Under the pieces are notes generated by a model. The model was not told the DNA's origin, made no database searches, and saw only the letters and a list, made by a program, of their open reading frames with translations. Shown here piece by piece: positions 33,805 to 47,517 of a stretch of 64,000 nt of DNA; positions within the stretch are counted from its first letter, which is position 1; each line of letters opens with the position of its first letter. Made by a program: the position numbers and the translations under genes. The DNA is from Tribonema minus (taxonomy: Eukaryota; Sar; Xanthophyceae; Tribonematales; Tribonemataceae): positions 139,001 to 203,000 of the forward strand of contig JAFCMP010000032.1 of the NCBI GenBank assembly GCA_017506865.1, written 5' to 3'.

Positions 33805-34894
33805 TCCCTCTTCTTCGAAAAGGGCCGCCTTGTGCGGGCCGTCTGGCCGGCATGACACTTCATTTCAGCAAGACAAACTAGTTCTGTCGCATCACAGCCT
33901 GGGTTTCTGGTCTGGTCTGGTCTAGCGCGTGTCCCGTTCACCATTCCTTCGCGCCAAGTGCGCGAACTCAACATGGCTTCAAGAAGTTCTGGGCATAGTC
34001 GAGGTCTAGGATGCGTGTCATTCACCATTCCTTTGCGTTGGGTGCGCAAGCTCAACATGGTTTTCAGATATACGCATCAGTGCTCTGTCACTCCTTCGGC
34101 ACCGTGCGTGCGAGTTCAACGTGACATTGCTAACTCATGCGTAGGCGTTCGCTGGGTCTGGTGGCCTCCGCTCCAGTTGGCGGTTCCTCAGCAAGCTCAC
34201 GTGCCAGTAACAAGTTCCAGGATGACGGCTCAGCACGAGCATCATCATGATAATATTCTGCTCTAAGTTTCAGGCGCTTCTCTGTGGGCTTCTTTCCTCG
34301 CGTATTGGGAAACTCCACGTCAAATGTGAACTCCCCGCGGTCGCGCTTGGCGGAAACAAACCTGAGCAGAATGCCGCGGCTCCATCCAGAGGGGAACCGG
34401 TAGCGGAGCACTTGACCAACGTAGAGTGGTCCAAAATCACTTGGCATGCATGGACTCACAGTCACTCGTACGTTTGCAGGTAGGTCAGAGTTTGGGCTCG
34501 TGTCAAAGGCAGGTTCTGGCTGGCCACGCTGGCGCGCGAGTCTGCGTAGTCTGTCACGCGTACCCTCAGCCAAGAGCTTGCCAGCGCGCACTTGCAATGA
34601 AGTCAAGTCTTCCCACGTCCCGTCCGTGTAGTACACACGCCAACGAGCTCGTGCAAAGTCACGTACTTGACCCCACAAGTAGGCAGTCGTGCCCGGCGTG
34701 TCTGTAACTTGCCGTACCACTTGAGTGCCACAGGGGTATTGTTGTAATGCAGCATCTTTGGACAGCGTGCGGTCCCCATGAGGGCTATGGCGCTCAGCGT
34801 ACGAGGGAATGTTGCCTTGGTGCTTGAGCTCGTACAGAGCGTGAAAAGTGTCCAGTGCCCAAGGTGGTATCAACAGCAATTCCACTAGCTCTTT
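33593..34894 (+). repeat. Left arm of the internal inverted repeat
   Basis: Reverse complement of about 35977-37271. It contains part of the left LTR and an inverted copy of the end of the integrase region. Confidence 0.88.
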
Positions 34895-36735
34895 GCCAGC
34901 AAACCAAACCACAAGCTACTGCCAGGTATAAACAAGCCCTGATGCCACCCCTACGCATGTGGCAACGCCTGCATATTGACTACACGGAACCCGGCGTCCT
35001 TTCCCTAGAAGGACACCGATACCTGCTTGACGTTGCAGAAGCTCGATCTGGATACTGCTGGATCTTTCCTGTAAAGACGCGAACGGCAGCCGAGACCGCT
35101 CCTCTGCTGGCGAAAGTGCTCCTTGAGTGCGGCGCGCTAGTCGAAGAACTGGTGTCCGACCAGGCGGCTGAGTTCATGAGTTCGCTCATTACCAGCTCAT
35201 GTCGCTTCTTTGCAGCTTGCAAGATTGAAACCAGCACATACCATCCTCAATCTAACGGCGTTGTTGAGAACCTGAACGGGCGCATCAAGAGGGCACTCGC
35301 TAGACTGTGTTCTCACTACCAGGCACGCTGGCACGAAAACCTTGATGCTGTGCAATTCGCGCTCAGGAACACGCCGAGGGAAGAGACGGGCCTGACCCCA
35401 TTCTTCTGTGTTTTTGGCCGCGAGGCGCGCTTCCCCCTCGACGCTTTCACTTCTGAGGCTGGAAACTCGCAAGACCTGCACGCAGAAGTGCAGCGTCTGC
35501 AGGAGAACCTCAGAATGGCGAAAGAAGTTATTGACGAGGCGTTGCAGCGCCGCGCTGAACGCATCCAGACTCGCAATGACCAGATTTCACGCACTCTGCA
35601 CCTTGAAGTCGGTGACTATGTGTGGATCAAGAAGCCACCGTCGCGCGGCCGTGCAAGTGCCATTGAAGAGCATTACACTGGTCCCTGGAAGCTAGTTGCT
35701 CACAACGGTGATTCTGGGCTCTCTTTTCAGTGCCAACTCATGGGCACGCGCATACGCGAGACAGACGCGCATGTGGAGAACATGAAGCCCTATCACCCTA
35801 GACCTACCCGACTTGAGGTTGAGGGAGTTCATGCCCTCCTAGACCCCGCGCAGCTACAAGAACTAGACCCCGACCAGAAGCTAAACCAGTTGCAAGACCG
35901 TAAGGCAGAGGAGGACGGCAGCTGGTCATGCAAGTGGCTAGCACGCGATGGTGCCACTTCGGAATGGGTGCGCGAGAAAGAGCTAGTGGAATTGCTGTTG
36001 ATACCACCTTGGGCACTGGACACTTTTCACGCTCTGTACGAGCTCAAGCACCAAGGCAACATTCCCTCGTACGCTGAGCGCCATAGCCCTCATGGGGACC
36101 GCACGCTGTCCAAAGATGCTGCATTACAACAATACCCCTGTGGCACTCAAGTGGTACGGCAAGTTACAGACACGCCGGGCACGACTGCCTACTTGTGGGG
36201 TCAAGTACGTGACTTTGCACGAGCTCGTTGGCGTGTGTACTACACGGACGGGACGTGGGAAGACTTGACTTCATTGCAAGTGCGCGCTGGCAAGCTCTTG
36301 GCTGAGGGTACACGTGACAGACTACGCAGACTCGCGCGCCAGCGTGGCCAGCCAGAACCTGCCTTTGACACGAGCCCAAACTCTGACCTACCTGCAAACG
36401 TACGAGTGACTGTGAGTCCATGCATGCCAAGTGATTTTGGACCACTCTACGTTGGTCAAGTGCTCCGCTACCGGTTCCCCTCTGGATGGAGCCGCGGCAT
36501 TCTGCTCAGGTTTGTTTCCGCCAAGCGCGACCGCGGGGAGTTCACATTTGACGTGGAGTTTCCCAATACACGAGGAAAGAAGCCCACAGAGAAGCGCCTG
36601 AAACTTAGAGCAGAATATTATCATGATGATGCTCGTGTGAGCCGTCATCCTGGAACTTGTTACTGGCACGTGAGCTTGCTGAGGAACCGCCAACTGGAGC
36701 GGAGGCCACCAGACCCAGCGAACGCTCACGCATGA
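34855..36735 (+). mobile_element. Integrase region of the LTR element
   Basis: An open region of about 626 codons. It has an RNase H-fold integrase core of the Ty3/gypsy type in its first third and a chromodomain-like segment near residue 375. A long C-terminal extension lies within the right inverted arm. It is a part of the fossil element and not a host gene. Confidence 0.85.
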
Positions 36736-37271
36736 GTTAGCAATGTCACGTTGAACTCGCACGCACGGTGCCGAAGGAGTGACAGAGCACTGATGCGTAT
36801 ATCTGAAAACCATGTTGAGCTTGCGCACCCAACGCAAAGGAATGGCGAATGACACGCATCCTAGACCTCGACTATGCCCAGAACTTCTTGAAGCCATGTT
36901 GAGTTCGCGCACTTGGCGCGAAGGAATGGTGAACGGGACACGCGCTAGACCAGACCAGACCAGAAACCCAGGCTGTGATGCGACAGAACTAGTTTGTCTT
37001 GCTAAAATTAAGTGTCATGCCGGCCAGACGGCCCGCACAAGGCAGCCCTTTTCAAAGAAGAGGGATGATACAAGCTCTCTGTTTTCTGTGCTAGTTCAGT
37101 ACAGAGCACCAGGGGAGTCGTTCTAGAACCGGACCATTCCTGGGACTGTTCTTCAACTTCAAGTCCTGGCCAGCACTTGAGGACAAGGCCCTTTTGCTCA
37201 CTCTTGGTTCTGGCCCGCGGCAAGAGAGATATCCTGCTGGGAGACAGCAAGCCTTTCTGGAGCTGAGCCAT
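35977..37271 (-). repeat. Right arm of the internal inverted repeat
   Basis: Reverse complement of the left arm. Its outer end is a partial LTR in reverse orientation that abuts the intact right LTR. Confidence 0.88.
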
Positions 37272-37272
37272 C

Positions 37273-37639
37273 TGATACAGCAAAACGGCCTGGCTTCCAT
37301 GCTGCCAAAGGCAGATGGGCTGTAGTGCTGCTGGCGAGACCAAGCTGCAGCCAACTTGCTGGACAATCATTAGCAAAGCAAGAGAAATGAGACACACCTC
37401 TGTGGACATGGACTGAAGGCCACTTGAATGGCTCAGCTCCAGAAAGGCTTGCTGTCTCCCAGCAGGATATCTCTCTTGCCCAGGGCCAGAACCAAGAGTG
37501 AGCAAAAGGGCCTTGTCCTCAAGTGCTGGCCAGGACTTGAAGTTGAAGAACGGCCCGGGTCCCAGGAATGGTCCGGTTCTAGAACGACTCCCCTGGTGCT
37601 CTGTACTGAACCAGCACAGAAAACAGAGAGCTTGTATCA
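37273..37639 (+). repeat. Right LTR (367 bp)
   Basis: Same length and ends as the left LTR. Confidence 0.9.
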
Positions 37640-40600
37640 TGTATGCGCACATGTACGCCCTGCTATTATGGCGGAAATGGCTTAAGAATTACAGACCCTG
37701 TATCAGCCCTGCATAGTATTGTGCCGCCCTAAGGGACGCAGCAGCACATAGTACCTGTATGCACTCGCAGTCTACATGTGTTGCATGGGCCATGACCTAC
37801 GGGTCGATCAGACTATCAGCAGATTGTATGACAGCTCAACATGTGCATTTTGCCAACCCGAGGTAGATGCTCGCTCCAAATGCAGGCTGCCAGGGTCACC
37901 GCTGCACCTTTGCATTACAGAAACGTTCGTGTAGAACGTTGACAAAGTGTTAGTGCGTGTAATGGGCTCATTGCTACTGTAAGCTTTGTCATTTCACTTC
38001 TACTGTTGGCACTTAACTTTGCTGATGTTGCCACGCTCAAATTGTCGGAATAGCAGGCTCTCATAGGTCTGCTGTTATCTAGGTCATGCAGGGTTATCAC
38101 TGGCTACAGTTATGCAGTGCAGGGTCACAGCATATTCTTCAGATAGTTCTGGGCTTCCCCATATTTTCTGGCACTTTCCATGTTGCTCTCCAGAGCTGGT
38201 TCCTTCTTAGGACATGCTTTGCTTGCCCAGCTATCCTAATTCAATTCACATTCTCAGCAGTGCGACTCTCTAAAGTCTCTCTGTCTGCCCTGCCTGTGGG
38301 CGTCCCTGACCGGTCACTTCCTCATTCCAACACAAATTGCCTCGGCAGAGGTGGCGCTAGCGTTCAACGACTTTACATGGGGTTTCTCGTAGAAACCATG
38401 CGGAGAGCCATCAACGCAATTGCGAGTTATCATTATCAAACCGAGCACTTGGTGCATCAGCACGGAACGCCAAAGCTCACTGTAACTCAGGAATCTAAAG
38501 TTGGGGACTCAGTCTAATTTGGGCTTGAGCATCAGCGCTGCTGAGATACGGCATGCTCCGTGTGAGCTACGGCCTGCATCCCCATTCAATTTGTACACTC
38601 AAAAGCTGGCTGCTGATATAATAACAACGGCTCACGGTGGTTGGAAACAATCCAGTGCCCTCAACTGCTGTGTTGTATGGTACCACCTGTCAATTTTAGA
38701 TACTTCAGATGCGTGGCCTATGCTACTCAGAATATGCCATGCGAATTCGCATATACCATGGGTGCAGCGGCCAGTGACACCAGCGTTTTTTGCTCAATAT
38801 CTCTGATGCCGAGCAGTGCCATTTTCCCACGCATGTCGCTGAAGCTCCTGATGAAGTAACAGTACCAACAGGCGCCTATGAATCACCTCAGCATTGAAAA
38901 ATGCATGAGAACTCCTGAGCACTGTATGAGAACTCAATGACATGTTGAATTGGGGGACATTGGAACAGAACACCACTCTCAAGACACACCTGCGGAGAAC
39001 ATGCGTGCCATGCCGCCTAGCTCCATCATTACAGGGTTAGCATCGACCCATTGGGCATTGGCATCCAGCTGCCATGCTACCTGCTGCACCTGCCGCCGTG
39101 TCAAGAAAGAAAAGGTGACCAGGCATGCCAACCATGAGGCTCAAGCATGTACAGTATATCATGCTGGCTTGGCCAGTTGGATGGTGCAGACGAGTCAACT
39201 CCCCTCGGTCGCATATAACGTGTAAGATTGGCAAACCTGAAAGTGTAAGATTCGCAAACCTGAAAAACCATTACTTTGTGCACGCTCAAACACTTTGTGA
39301 ACACGGACGGAGAAACGGTTCTGAATTTACCCGATACTTCTATGAGCTGGCTATACGTGCACCAGCATCAGCAGCACAGCAGCTGCTGCTGCAGACATAA
39401 CCGCAGGAGGTAGAGTGAGCCACTATGGTCATGCTGAAGGCTCCTGATGGGGCGGAGGCTACAAAAAGTGTTGTACCGCATTACCAATGAGTGGTGCACT
39501 GCGGCACCCTCGGCATCTGGGTGCACTTACGAGCGCTCTTGTGTTAACGTGTACCATACCGTATTGCTGTGCGTGCACGTTGTAGTTGGCTAAGGGGTAC
39601 TAGTAGGGTTCCAGGCTACTAGGAAGGTTATCAACTTGACTCAACCAAAACTTGAAGTACGTGTCTTGTCAGAGTGGCTTTTCATAAATTTGGTTGAGCA
39701 TGGCTGACTTGCCATATTGTGAGAACTGATGCATGCATATGAATATCATAATTCCAAAAGTTTATCATACGGAACAGGGGCAGTAGCGTGGGGTATACTA
39801 TAGGGTTAGGTTACGGCATTCCAACCTAACGCTTGTACTCTTCAGTGGAGCTCATATTGATGATGTTGTGTATTGTGTGCTCTGCATATGCGTGCGCACT
39901 AGGCTGGCGTACCTGCGTACGCACTAAGCTGGCCTCTCTGCGCATCGCTCCATTGTGATTGTGTGCGGATCATTGAGGAGCGCAGGGTCACAATATTCGC
40001 TCCCATCGCCAACTTCCAGCGCATTAGAGGCGCAAGAGCACGTCACCATGAGTTGTGTAATGCCCTCTGAATCATCAGCTTCACCAACAGCCCCGTTCAC
40101 GTTCACCGCACCAGCAAGATAGAGCCTATAGCTTCTGCAAAGCTGCTGCTGCCATTCTAGCGCCGCCCGGCACGGGTCCCGCTTCATTGAGCTGCACGCG
40201 GTGCTGGCAACCGTCCTGGACCTCCGTTACAAGGACCTGGTTTGACTGAAGTTTGAACCAGCGCAGCTCAACATGGGTTTTACCTGGAGTCATCAGAACA
40301 CCCACTGGCAGTCTCCGACAGGCGAGCAGCCGCAACAGGCTGAGCAGCGGGCGCGGATGCTGCTTGAGAGATGCATGCACCGTCGTACGTGCAGGAGCAG
40401 CAACTACAGACGGCTCAATGAGCCTGCTGCTGCTGCTGCTGCTGCCAGCACTGGCACGCGCAAGCGCGGCAACAGTCACTGTGGCAGTGCTGGTGCTGCG
40501 GATGCCGTTGTATAGGCATCTGACAGCAACACACTCAACACAAAGTCAAGAGCTGCTGCACAAGGCAAAAATTCAGGCTGGCGGTGGAGCTGCCACTGCA

Positions 40601-41164
40601 AAGCAGCGTGCGATGGTCTCAAGCATGATGGCTCTGCATCTCCTATTGAGCTACCAAATGCAGTGGGACTGTAAATGTAGCGTGCCAAGCACCAGGCTGA
40701 GCATGGACTTGGCATGCCCGGGAGTGAACGTAGAATACACCAATATTGCTTAGCTCTCGAAAGCCGGCCTTCGTCTGAAGTATTGGTGACTTAAAGGGAG
40801 GCAGCGCCCGGGTCAAGTCCAAAGGTGCTAAGAGGCATAGCAGTGTCGCTATTTGTGCGATTGCAGATGGGGCTTTTTGCGCTTGTTGTTGACCACATGG
40901 CACCGCTACGGCAAGCCGGTGATTACAGCGCCTACATTGGGGGCGAGCTGCCAGTGGGGGGGGGCTGAGGACTCCCTAGAGAGGGTACATTAGAGAAATG
41001 TTTGCCCGACTTCGGCTTTTATGATGTTTTTTTGAGGTGCACAAGGCTGGTCTATCACTGAAGCTTGTCAGAGACCAAAGTGTTGTGGACTGAAGCCCCA
41101 TGATAATAAAATGGACAACAGCGGCAAGCACAACAGTGGCAGACATGATTGCACCACGCATCAC
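37640..41164. other. 3.5-kb stretch without a convincing gene
   Basis: Lower-GC sequence with no family match. A minus-strand segment near 40236-40130 reads VLVTEVQDGCQHRVQLNEAG and follows a good acceptor (CCAG|GTCC), but no in-frame donor follows before a stop. It may be a decayed exon or an exon echo. Confidence 0.4.
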
Positions 41165-41386
41165 CTGCGTCCCCACTGCCGCCCGAAAATCGCCAATGTA
41201 GGGTGAGGCGCTGCCGGTCATGCCTGTGCTGAGGTACTGCATTGGCATGCCAACCAGTGTATGCGGAAAGCGCACATAGCCCATGGCGAGCGTCGGGGGC
41301 TGCTGCTGTGGACTGTCCGCAGGGACCACATTGAGCAGATCGCCCATCACCGTGCAGGTTTCGTCGGCGCACAAGAAGACATCCAC
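41165..41386 (-). CDS. Candidate internal exon of an unrecognised minus-strand gene
   Basis: A 74-codon phase-0 block lies between an acceptor (TAGCAG|GTGGATG) and a donor (ACGCAG|GTGATG). It encodes a Cys-containing segment (FLCADETCTVMGDLLNVV) followed by MGYVRFPHTLVGMPMQYLS. The phases would allow joining to the block that starts at 32837, which would place the LTR element in the intron between them. The family is not recognised, and whether it is the same gene is an inference. Confidence 0.4.
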
Positions 41387-44300
41387 CTGCTACCCGGATG
41401 CAGTTGAAAAGCGGGGGCAGTCAGGATCTCTTGGTGTCAGATGGCGGTCCAAGCGCAGGTGTCCATGGCATTGCCAACAACTGGTACAGGTGAGTGCACG
41501 GAAGGCTAACCCTAACCCTAAGCTTATAGAAATAAGACTGTTTTCTGAAGCACATCTTGACATGAAATGAGTATTGTATATAACCATGTCCTTAAATCAT
41601 TCAGTTGAACTACAGATGTTTTATTTTCGTACAGATACTGAACTAGAACGTACCATGCACTGGCCATGAGAAAGGTTCAATGGTGTACCTGCCATCAATT
41701 TTCATACATACACTGTCAGTAGGCTGTCAAATTGTGAGACAGTATCAATCACTCGCCAAATGCTGCTCTGCCTCCTGATGACAGGCTGATGTATGCTAGC
41801 CGTATTCAAACGATGCCAATTGATTGTGCTAGCCGAACGTTGCCATTTCGGCAGCTTTGAGCACTTCGATGTGCAAGAGATAGGCCTTTCGGACACTGTG
41901 GCACAGGTGTGAGAGTACATGCGCCCAGTATTACAAAGGCACGGCATGCCATGCGACATGCAGCCTGGATGTGTGTTGCTCGTGCGTCGCAAAAAGGTCG
42001 TGTTAAAACTCCAGCTACAGTAGTATGAGTACTCAGCTCTGCTGGGGCATAATTTGACACTTACAAGATACTCCAATATGTTACTGTTACAGTCAAGGTG
42101 CTGGCAGCGCAGCTTATACAAGTTTTGCTCACACTTTTGAAAGCCCGCTTCCGTCGGGGCTGTCGATACTATCGACATTCAAAATGTTGTTTCACTGCTT
42201 CGCTACTGGTGCAACAGGCACACACAATTGAAAATGGAAGCACAGCTAGCCCGTGGTGACCATGAGTCGCCGCTGGTGCTTGTGTACTGCGCTGCGTGCC
42301 TGCTGCAGGCACCACAGGCTGGCAGCACGATGAACGTCCATGGACGCTCGGCATTTGACCTCTGTGTTCAGGCTAAAATCAGGCCTGAGGTACAATACGG
42401 GTTACAACAGCTGCTCAGCAGTCTGAGCAAACAGCAGATCAGCATATTGCTGAGCATTCAGGTTGTTACTCCATGAGCTTTTAGCTGAGCCGCTGCAGCC
42501 ATGGCCTGGTTGCACGTGCACCTTTGAGTTGACTGACAATTGCACAGAGGGGCAGGGCCTCAAGACCGTACAGGCGCACTGAGCAGCAGTTTACTTTTAC
42601 ACCAAAGAGGTTATCATACAGCTCTGGGCAACGCAAGGAGGTGTACCCACTGCAGCTAAAGAAAAGAACAGTCATCGCCAACTGGCAAGTCGGCTCAAGG
42701 CCAAAGTGCACCACCTTAAAAACACGCTTCATGATCATATTATTGAAACGAACAAACGCCTAGCCTCATACAGCCTGAGCTCTGGGTGAATGCAGCAGGT
42801 GTATACACCACAGCTAATTAGGTTATTAAAATACGCTATTTGGTTTGTGGCATAAGTGCGAGGTTTAGGTAAACGTTCTGACAAGTAATATGTTGACTGC
42901 GGACAAGTCTGTACGGCTGAGATTGGGATGCTTGCCTGTGCTGTGCTTGACAGCATTTTGGTGTAGTCAACCCGCGAATTGCTCGTTTGCAGACGGACAA
43001 GAAAGTCCGCGACAACCCCCGGGGACGTTTGGATCTGAGCTCACTGGGTCCGACTGACTGCCAAATCCTTTGAAGCGCGCTATTGCAAGCGTGCCTGGCG
43101 CACTACCCCCTGGGAATGCAGTCCCAACCAGGCCGCACACACCTGTTAGCACGAACAGGAGGCACAGGTGTGGCACATATGGTCTCATTCAGTATGTCAG
43201 AAAACATTACTTGTCAATGATGCGATACTTAGTGCATCCTATTAACAGCCCCGACGTCGGCCAGTTTTCGAGTGCACGAGCAATTTATGTGTAGGCCAAG
43301 CTCCCTAGAGCACCGCATGTGTTGCGCCATCAACGCTGATTCAGAAGTTGGGCGTGCTGACCAGCCGAGCCTCCACCGCTCCTCTCAGGCACACCTTCTA
43401 TGCGCCAATCCGCTAGCTCCTGACTGTGCTCATTACTTGATTCATCAGCAGCCCGAACAAAAGTCATCCGCTTCTGCAGCTGTTGCTATGTGAGCTTTTG
43501 AAGTATGATGCGTGGAAAGGCCACACGTGTATATGGTCAGGTCTTTGGATCTGTATACAATAAGGGCGGTTGCAGTGGCACCTAGCCCCTGGAAAAGCAA
43601 GCCAGTGAGCCCGCATCACAAGCGGCTGGAGATTGGCGAGGCTGGTGAGGTCTGTGGCAATACAGCGTTTATCTTATATGCAGACAAGAGCAGTATCTTA
43701 AGGCAATGTGTTTGCCATCACAGATATGATATTGGTGTTTGGCGCATACCTACCTGCCAGTGGGTCAAAGACATTTAATTTTTCAGGAAGCATTTCCAAT
43801 CAGTATGCGTGTAGCACTTTGAAGTAGTAGCTCATACATACAGCAAGATCTTACATTATAATCTGTCCTTCCTGGTCGCCTGGGCTTTACTTTCATAAAG
43901 TACCACACGCATCTGCGCAACGTGGCGTAGTATGACTGACGCAGGCACCATTGGGCCACATACGGTCTCAATGTTTTGCAATTGACGGCGCTGAGCTGTA
44001 GGTCATGGTGCTGAGTTTGAAAAAATGTGAGCAAGTACGTGAGTACTTCTCTGGAGTGTTGCTGACGTGGAGCGACTATCCCTGGGCCAGTGGCAGCAAT
44101 GTCACTTGTAGCAGCTTTACACAGAGGCGCTGTTGCAAGCCTGACCGTGTGACAGAGACGGTTTCGCAAAGGCCGGTGCTTCGAAGCATGTGCGCAAGCG
44201 ATACATGCAATTGCCATGCTGATTGCAGCAACTTGACGTCAGTACTGCAACTGACTTACAGCTGAAATGCATGCAGTAACTTATTGAATGTGACCGAGTC

Positions 44301-45423
44301 TCGTTCAGCTGCCCCGAAAATATCATCACATATACCAACTGATGCTGGTGAGTGTAATTTAGCCCTTGTCAGTGCTGCTGGGGCACACACGGCGCGCTGA
44401 GAGGAGTGCTATCATTCAAGTACGGCGTGATCATGATGACCTGACCTCCTACGGAAATTTCGTCATTACTTCAATCACCATGCTCTTTGAGAAAGACCGC
44501 CGCTGCAGCAGCCATTTCTGTACACCTGGCCCTTATGCTAAATCAATATTGAAAGTGTGCGCTGTCGGGAAAGTGCTTGGACCTGATGTATCGTAAACAA
44601 GTGTTGCGAGTGGAAAAGTCATAGGGGCGTTCAAAGGTGCTTGACCACAGCGTCCTCGGCGCAATCAGCGCTTAGCGCGGCCTGAACTCTGAAACACGGT
44701 GGCCTATGTTTTAGTAAGTTAAAGGCGACGCTATTATTGTGATTACCACGGTGTACTGCGCTACTGGTCAGTACTAGGTCCTGAGTGTGGTCATTACATC
44801 AAATCCATGATATGAATGACGCTTTTATACTAATGCAAAACAGAAGTGTGGACCAGAAAATGTTGCATACATGAATATTCTGGCAATTGCGTAAAGTGAC
44901 ACATAGTGACTTCATATCTGCGAATAAATGCTAGATTGTGCGTGTAAAGTAGCATTTACACTGTGTACATTATATCACAATCACGGTGAATCACCTATAT
45001 AATAATGAGTGCCGATACTATAGTATAGCATAATATACTATTTGCAAACATGTATTTTATGAGTGGATGCTCTCAATAACACTGTGACAGATCGAAAAAT
45101 GTACCAGCCACATGTCTGCAAGTGAAGTGCCACAGTGACAGGGAAAATTTTTCATGAAATAATTATGGCAACATTGTCTGTGGTACAGGGCTCAGCAGCC
45201 AAGTGAACAATATTTGCAGTCATCAATGAATTCATGTTGTAACGGATTGGTGAACACACATGTGATGAGCTGGGCCTCGTTAACGGTTAAACCATTGAAG
45301 CGCGATGTGAGCTGTTTGCATTGCAGCTGTTGAGCAGCTGCTACTAGTAGTACATGCATCGACTTCAAGGCCACCACTGCTTGTTAGGGTGAGTCATGTG
45401 GCCATGGACGCAACCGGTGGCAC
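41387..45423. other. 4-kb stretch without a convincing gene
   Basis: No gene recognised. A CCCTAA tract lies at about 41505-41523. A plus-strand segment near 42270-42400 (NVHGRSAFDLCVQ) faintly resembles an ankyrin repeat but lacks supporting repeats. The part from 44.8 to 45.2 kb is distinctly AT-rich. Confidence 0.45.
41505..41523 (-). repeat. Interstitial telomere-like repeat
   Basis: Two to three CCCTAA units on the plus strand. Confidence 0.75.
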
Positions 45424-45580
45424 CTGCAGCTGGGCCACTGCTGAACGCCTGTCCGCACGATGTATCAGATGTGGTGGCGCTGCTCACGACTACTAGGCTC
45501 ATGGTCGACGACTCGGCAGCAGCGGCTGGCGCCAGCAGCAGCGCTGCCAGCAGAGGCAGCCGTCGCCATGCATGCACCAT
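45424..45580 (-). CDS. Candidate first exon encoding a signal peptide
   Basis: Minus-strand ATG at 45580 starts MVHAWRRLPLLAALLLAPAA followed by AAESS, a textbook signal peptide with a small-residue cleavage site, then about 25 Ser/Thr/Cys-containing residues up to a donor (CTGCAG|GTGCC). It could be the 5' exon of the minus-strand gene whose later blocks lie at 41.2-41.4 and 26.8-32.8 kb. However, its phase (1) does not match the 41.4-kb block directly, so another exon or another gene is possible. Confidence 0.35.
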
Positions 45581-47517
45581 GAACCGGGAATCATTGAGCA
45601 TATCGCAATGCTCGCGAATTTCCAATGGCCAGCTGAATCACCTGGAGCATGAGATGGTTGGAGCATAGATTGGCATGTCCGCGTGATTGGACGGTCTGCT
45701 TTGGCATGAACTCATCGACTTGAATGCGCGCCAGCGAGTGCCAATATTCCATTAATGTCGATGTCAGCGCGTCAGTTGATGGCAATTCAGAAGTTCGAGT
45801 TGTGGCGTCGTATGTCATTCAATTTGATAGATTTAATACACTGTGACAGCTAATTGCATGCGAGCAGCAGATTGCAGATGGTTATTCTTCGCCAACATGC
45901 AAGCTAACGTGCCGGCAAAGTATGCAGGGCCCTTCTTGTCACGATTGGTCTCAATTTTGCTTGGCAAGTACTTATAGGTGGCATGGGGTATGTGCCACAA
46001 GTACACATCCTGAGGTATGCTGGTGACATATGCCCAGAGCATGTTTTGCGCTAAGGCCCCGGGGTCAACTCCAAGCACAGTGATAGGCACAGTGGTTCAT
46101 ACTTTGAAGTATGCTGATCAGTTCGAACCAGTTGACGCCTCGGTCATCATCCACCTCGGTCACTGAAAGACACCAATTCTGAGAGAGAAGTTGGTCGCAT
46201 GAATATCAGCGAGACTCAGTGTAAGGTACACTTTTAAAGCAGAGCACTCCATGACCACTGGCAATGTTCCTGATACAAAGGACACTTTAAAGCTTTGACA
46301 CAAAAAAAGCTAGCGGAGCAGCTCAGGATGCATCATCGGGAGGACTCATCGGATGTCTCAATTAATGCTCCTACAGGCGGGATGAGTTTTCAGCTAACAA
46401 AATTATCAAAACCAACTTGCATTGCATGAGTACAGCCCTCAGGCTGTTCCACCGTGTGACAAACGTAGGACACTCCCGCCAAAACAGCCTCAAAGAACAG
46501 CGGTGCATCGTCATGACTTCTATTGTATCATCCATAAAATTTAATGAGCCTGCCAGTGAGCCGAGCCCATGGGGCGAGCTTTTATCAGGGCAAGAAAGAG
46601 CCTCAGGGGGTGGGCCATTACTAGTAGAACTTATGGAGGAAAAGGGCGCCCGACGCATTAATGTTTGAGCCACTGGCATTTTGGATTATCTAACACCATC
46701 ATGATGTGCCAATCTGAAATATGAAAGCGGCATGCTTAAAAGTCGTCTCAGACCTCAAAAAACAACCTTGTGAAAGTGGCGGTTTGCTGGCACATCCTTT
46801 TTTTGGTTAAACAACACTCTCAGAATGACTCAGCCTGAGACTGACTGCTCAGGAGACGCTGGCAGTTGGTCATCTCAAGCCAAGCAAGCTACAAATACAG
46901 CTTCAAGTTTGCGTGTCACTGAGCGAGAGGAAGGCGAGCAACTGTTACAGCATGCTGGATCTTGTGTTATGCAAAGTACTAGGGCCTGGCCAATGGCATT
47001 GGCAAATGCATTGGTGCTACTAGTAGTATTACTACAGTAACTAGGCCAATTGCCAACTTGAATGGGTCTCAGTAACAGCAGAGCCTCAGGCACAGCCTTC
47101 CCAGCCTTGCAGCAGGTTCAACTTGCTGTTGTGCCGACAGTCAGTGAGAGTCCGACTGATAGCAACAGCCTGAGCCTGAGCGATGAGGCTTCCGCATCAG
47201 CCGCGCCAGCTGCAGCAGCTGCTTCAATTTCCGCGAGCCTCAAGCCTTAGGCTTTTTGGGTGTTTGCTGCCTTACATTAATAAAGTTTGAAAAGGGGGGG
47301 AGAGGAACTTCAAAAAATAAATGTGTCAAGGCTTTTAAGCATGAGCAGCAAAAGTGTGGGTCATTAAATTTTTGTAAGAGCACGAAAACTCCTTGAAAAA
47401 CTTGCTCCGTGCCAATGGGCTTAATCACAGATAATACGGTACTCTAATGCGGAAAACTCGAAGATGAAACCAAGCTGAAGCCCCAATCTGACTGGCAGTG
47501 CGTGCTGCACAGCCTGA
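45581..47517. other. Stretch before LINE copy 2, no gene recognised
   Basis: No credible coding region. Small Ser/Ala-rich open frames near 46825-47250 show no family resemblance. Confidence 0.45.

Larger units (their letters stand above)
33438..37639. mobile_element. Broken LTR retrotransposon, Ty3/gypsy type, internally rearranged
   Basis: Two direct 367-bp terminal repeats begin TGATACA and end TGTATCA, and the element is flanked by TGTA on both sides (33434-33437 and 37640-37643). Only an integrase region is recognised inside; gag, protease and reverse transcriptase are absent, so the element is incomplete. The interior is a large inverted repeat: arms of about 1.3 kb surround a 1.1-kb core, and the right arm includes a reversed partial LTR. 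This suggests one large rearrangement or a nested, inverted second copy. The two LTRs differ at only about three positions (about 99% identity), so insertion is recent. It may lie in an intron of the minus-strand gene. Confidence 0.85.

Noticed and set aside
42228-42476. Ankyrin-repeat gene
   Set aside because: Only one faint repeat-like segment, with no tandem repeats or splice structure around it.
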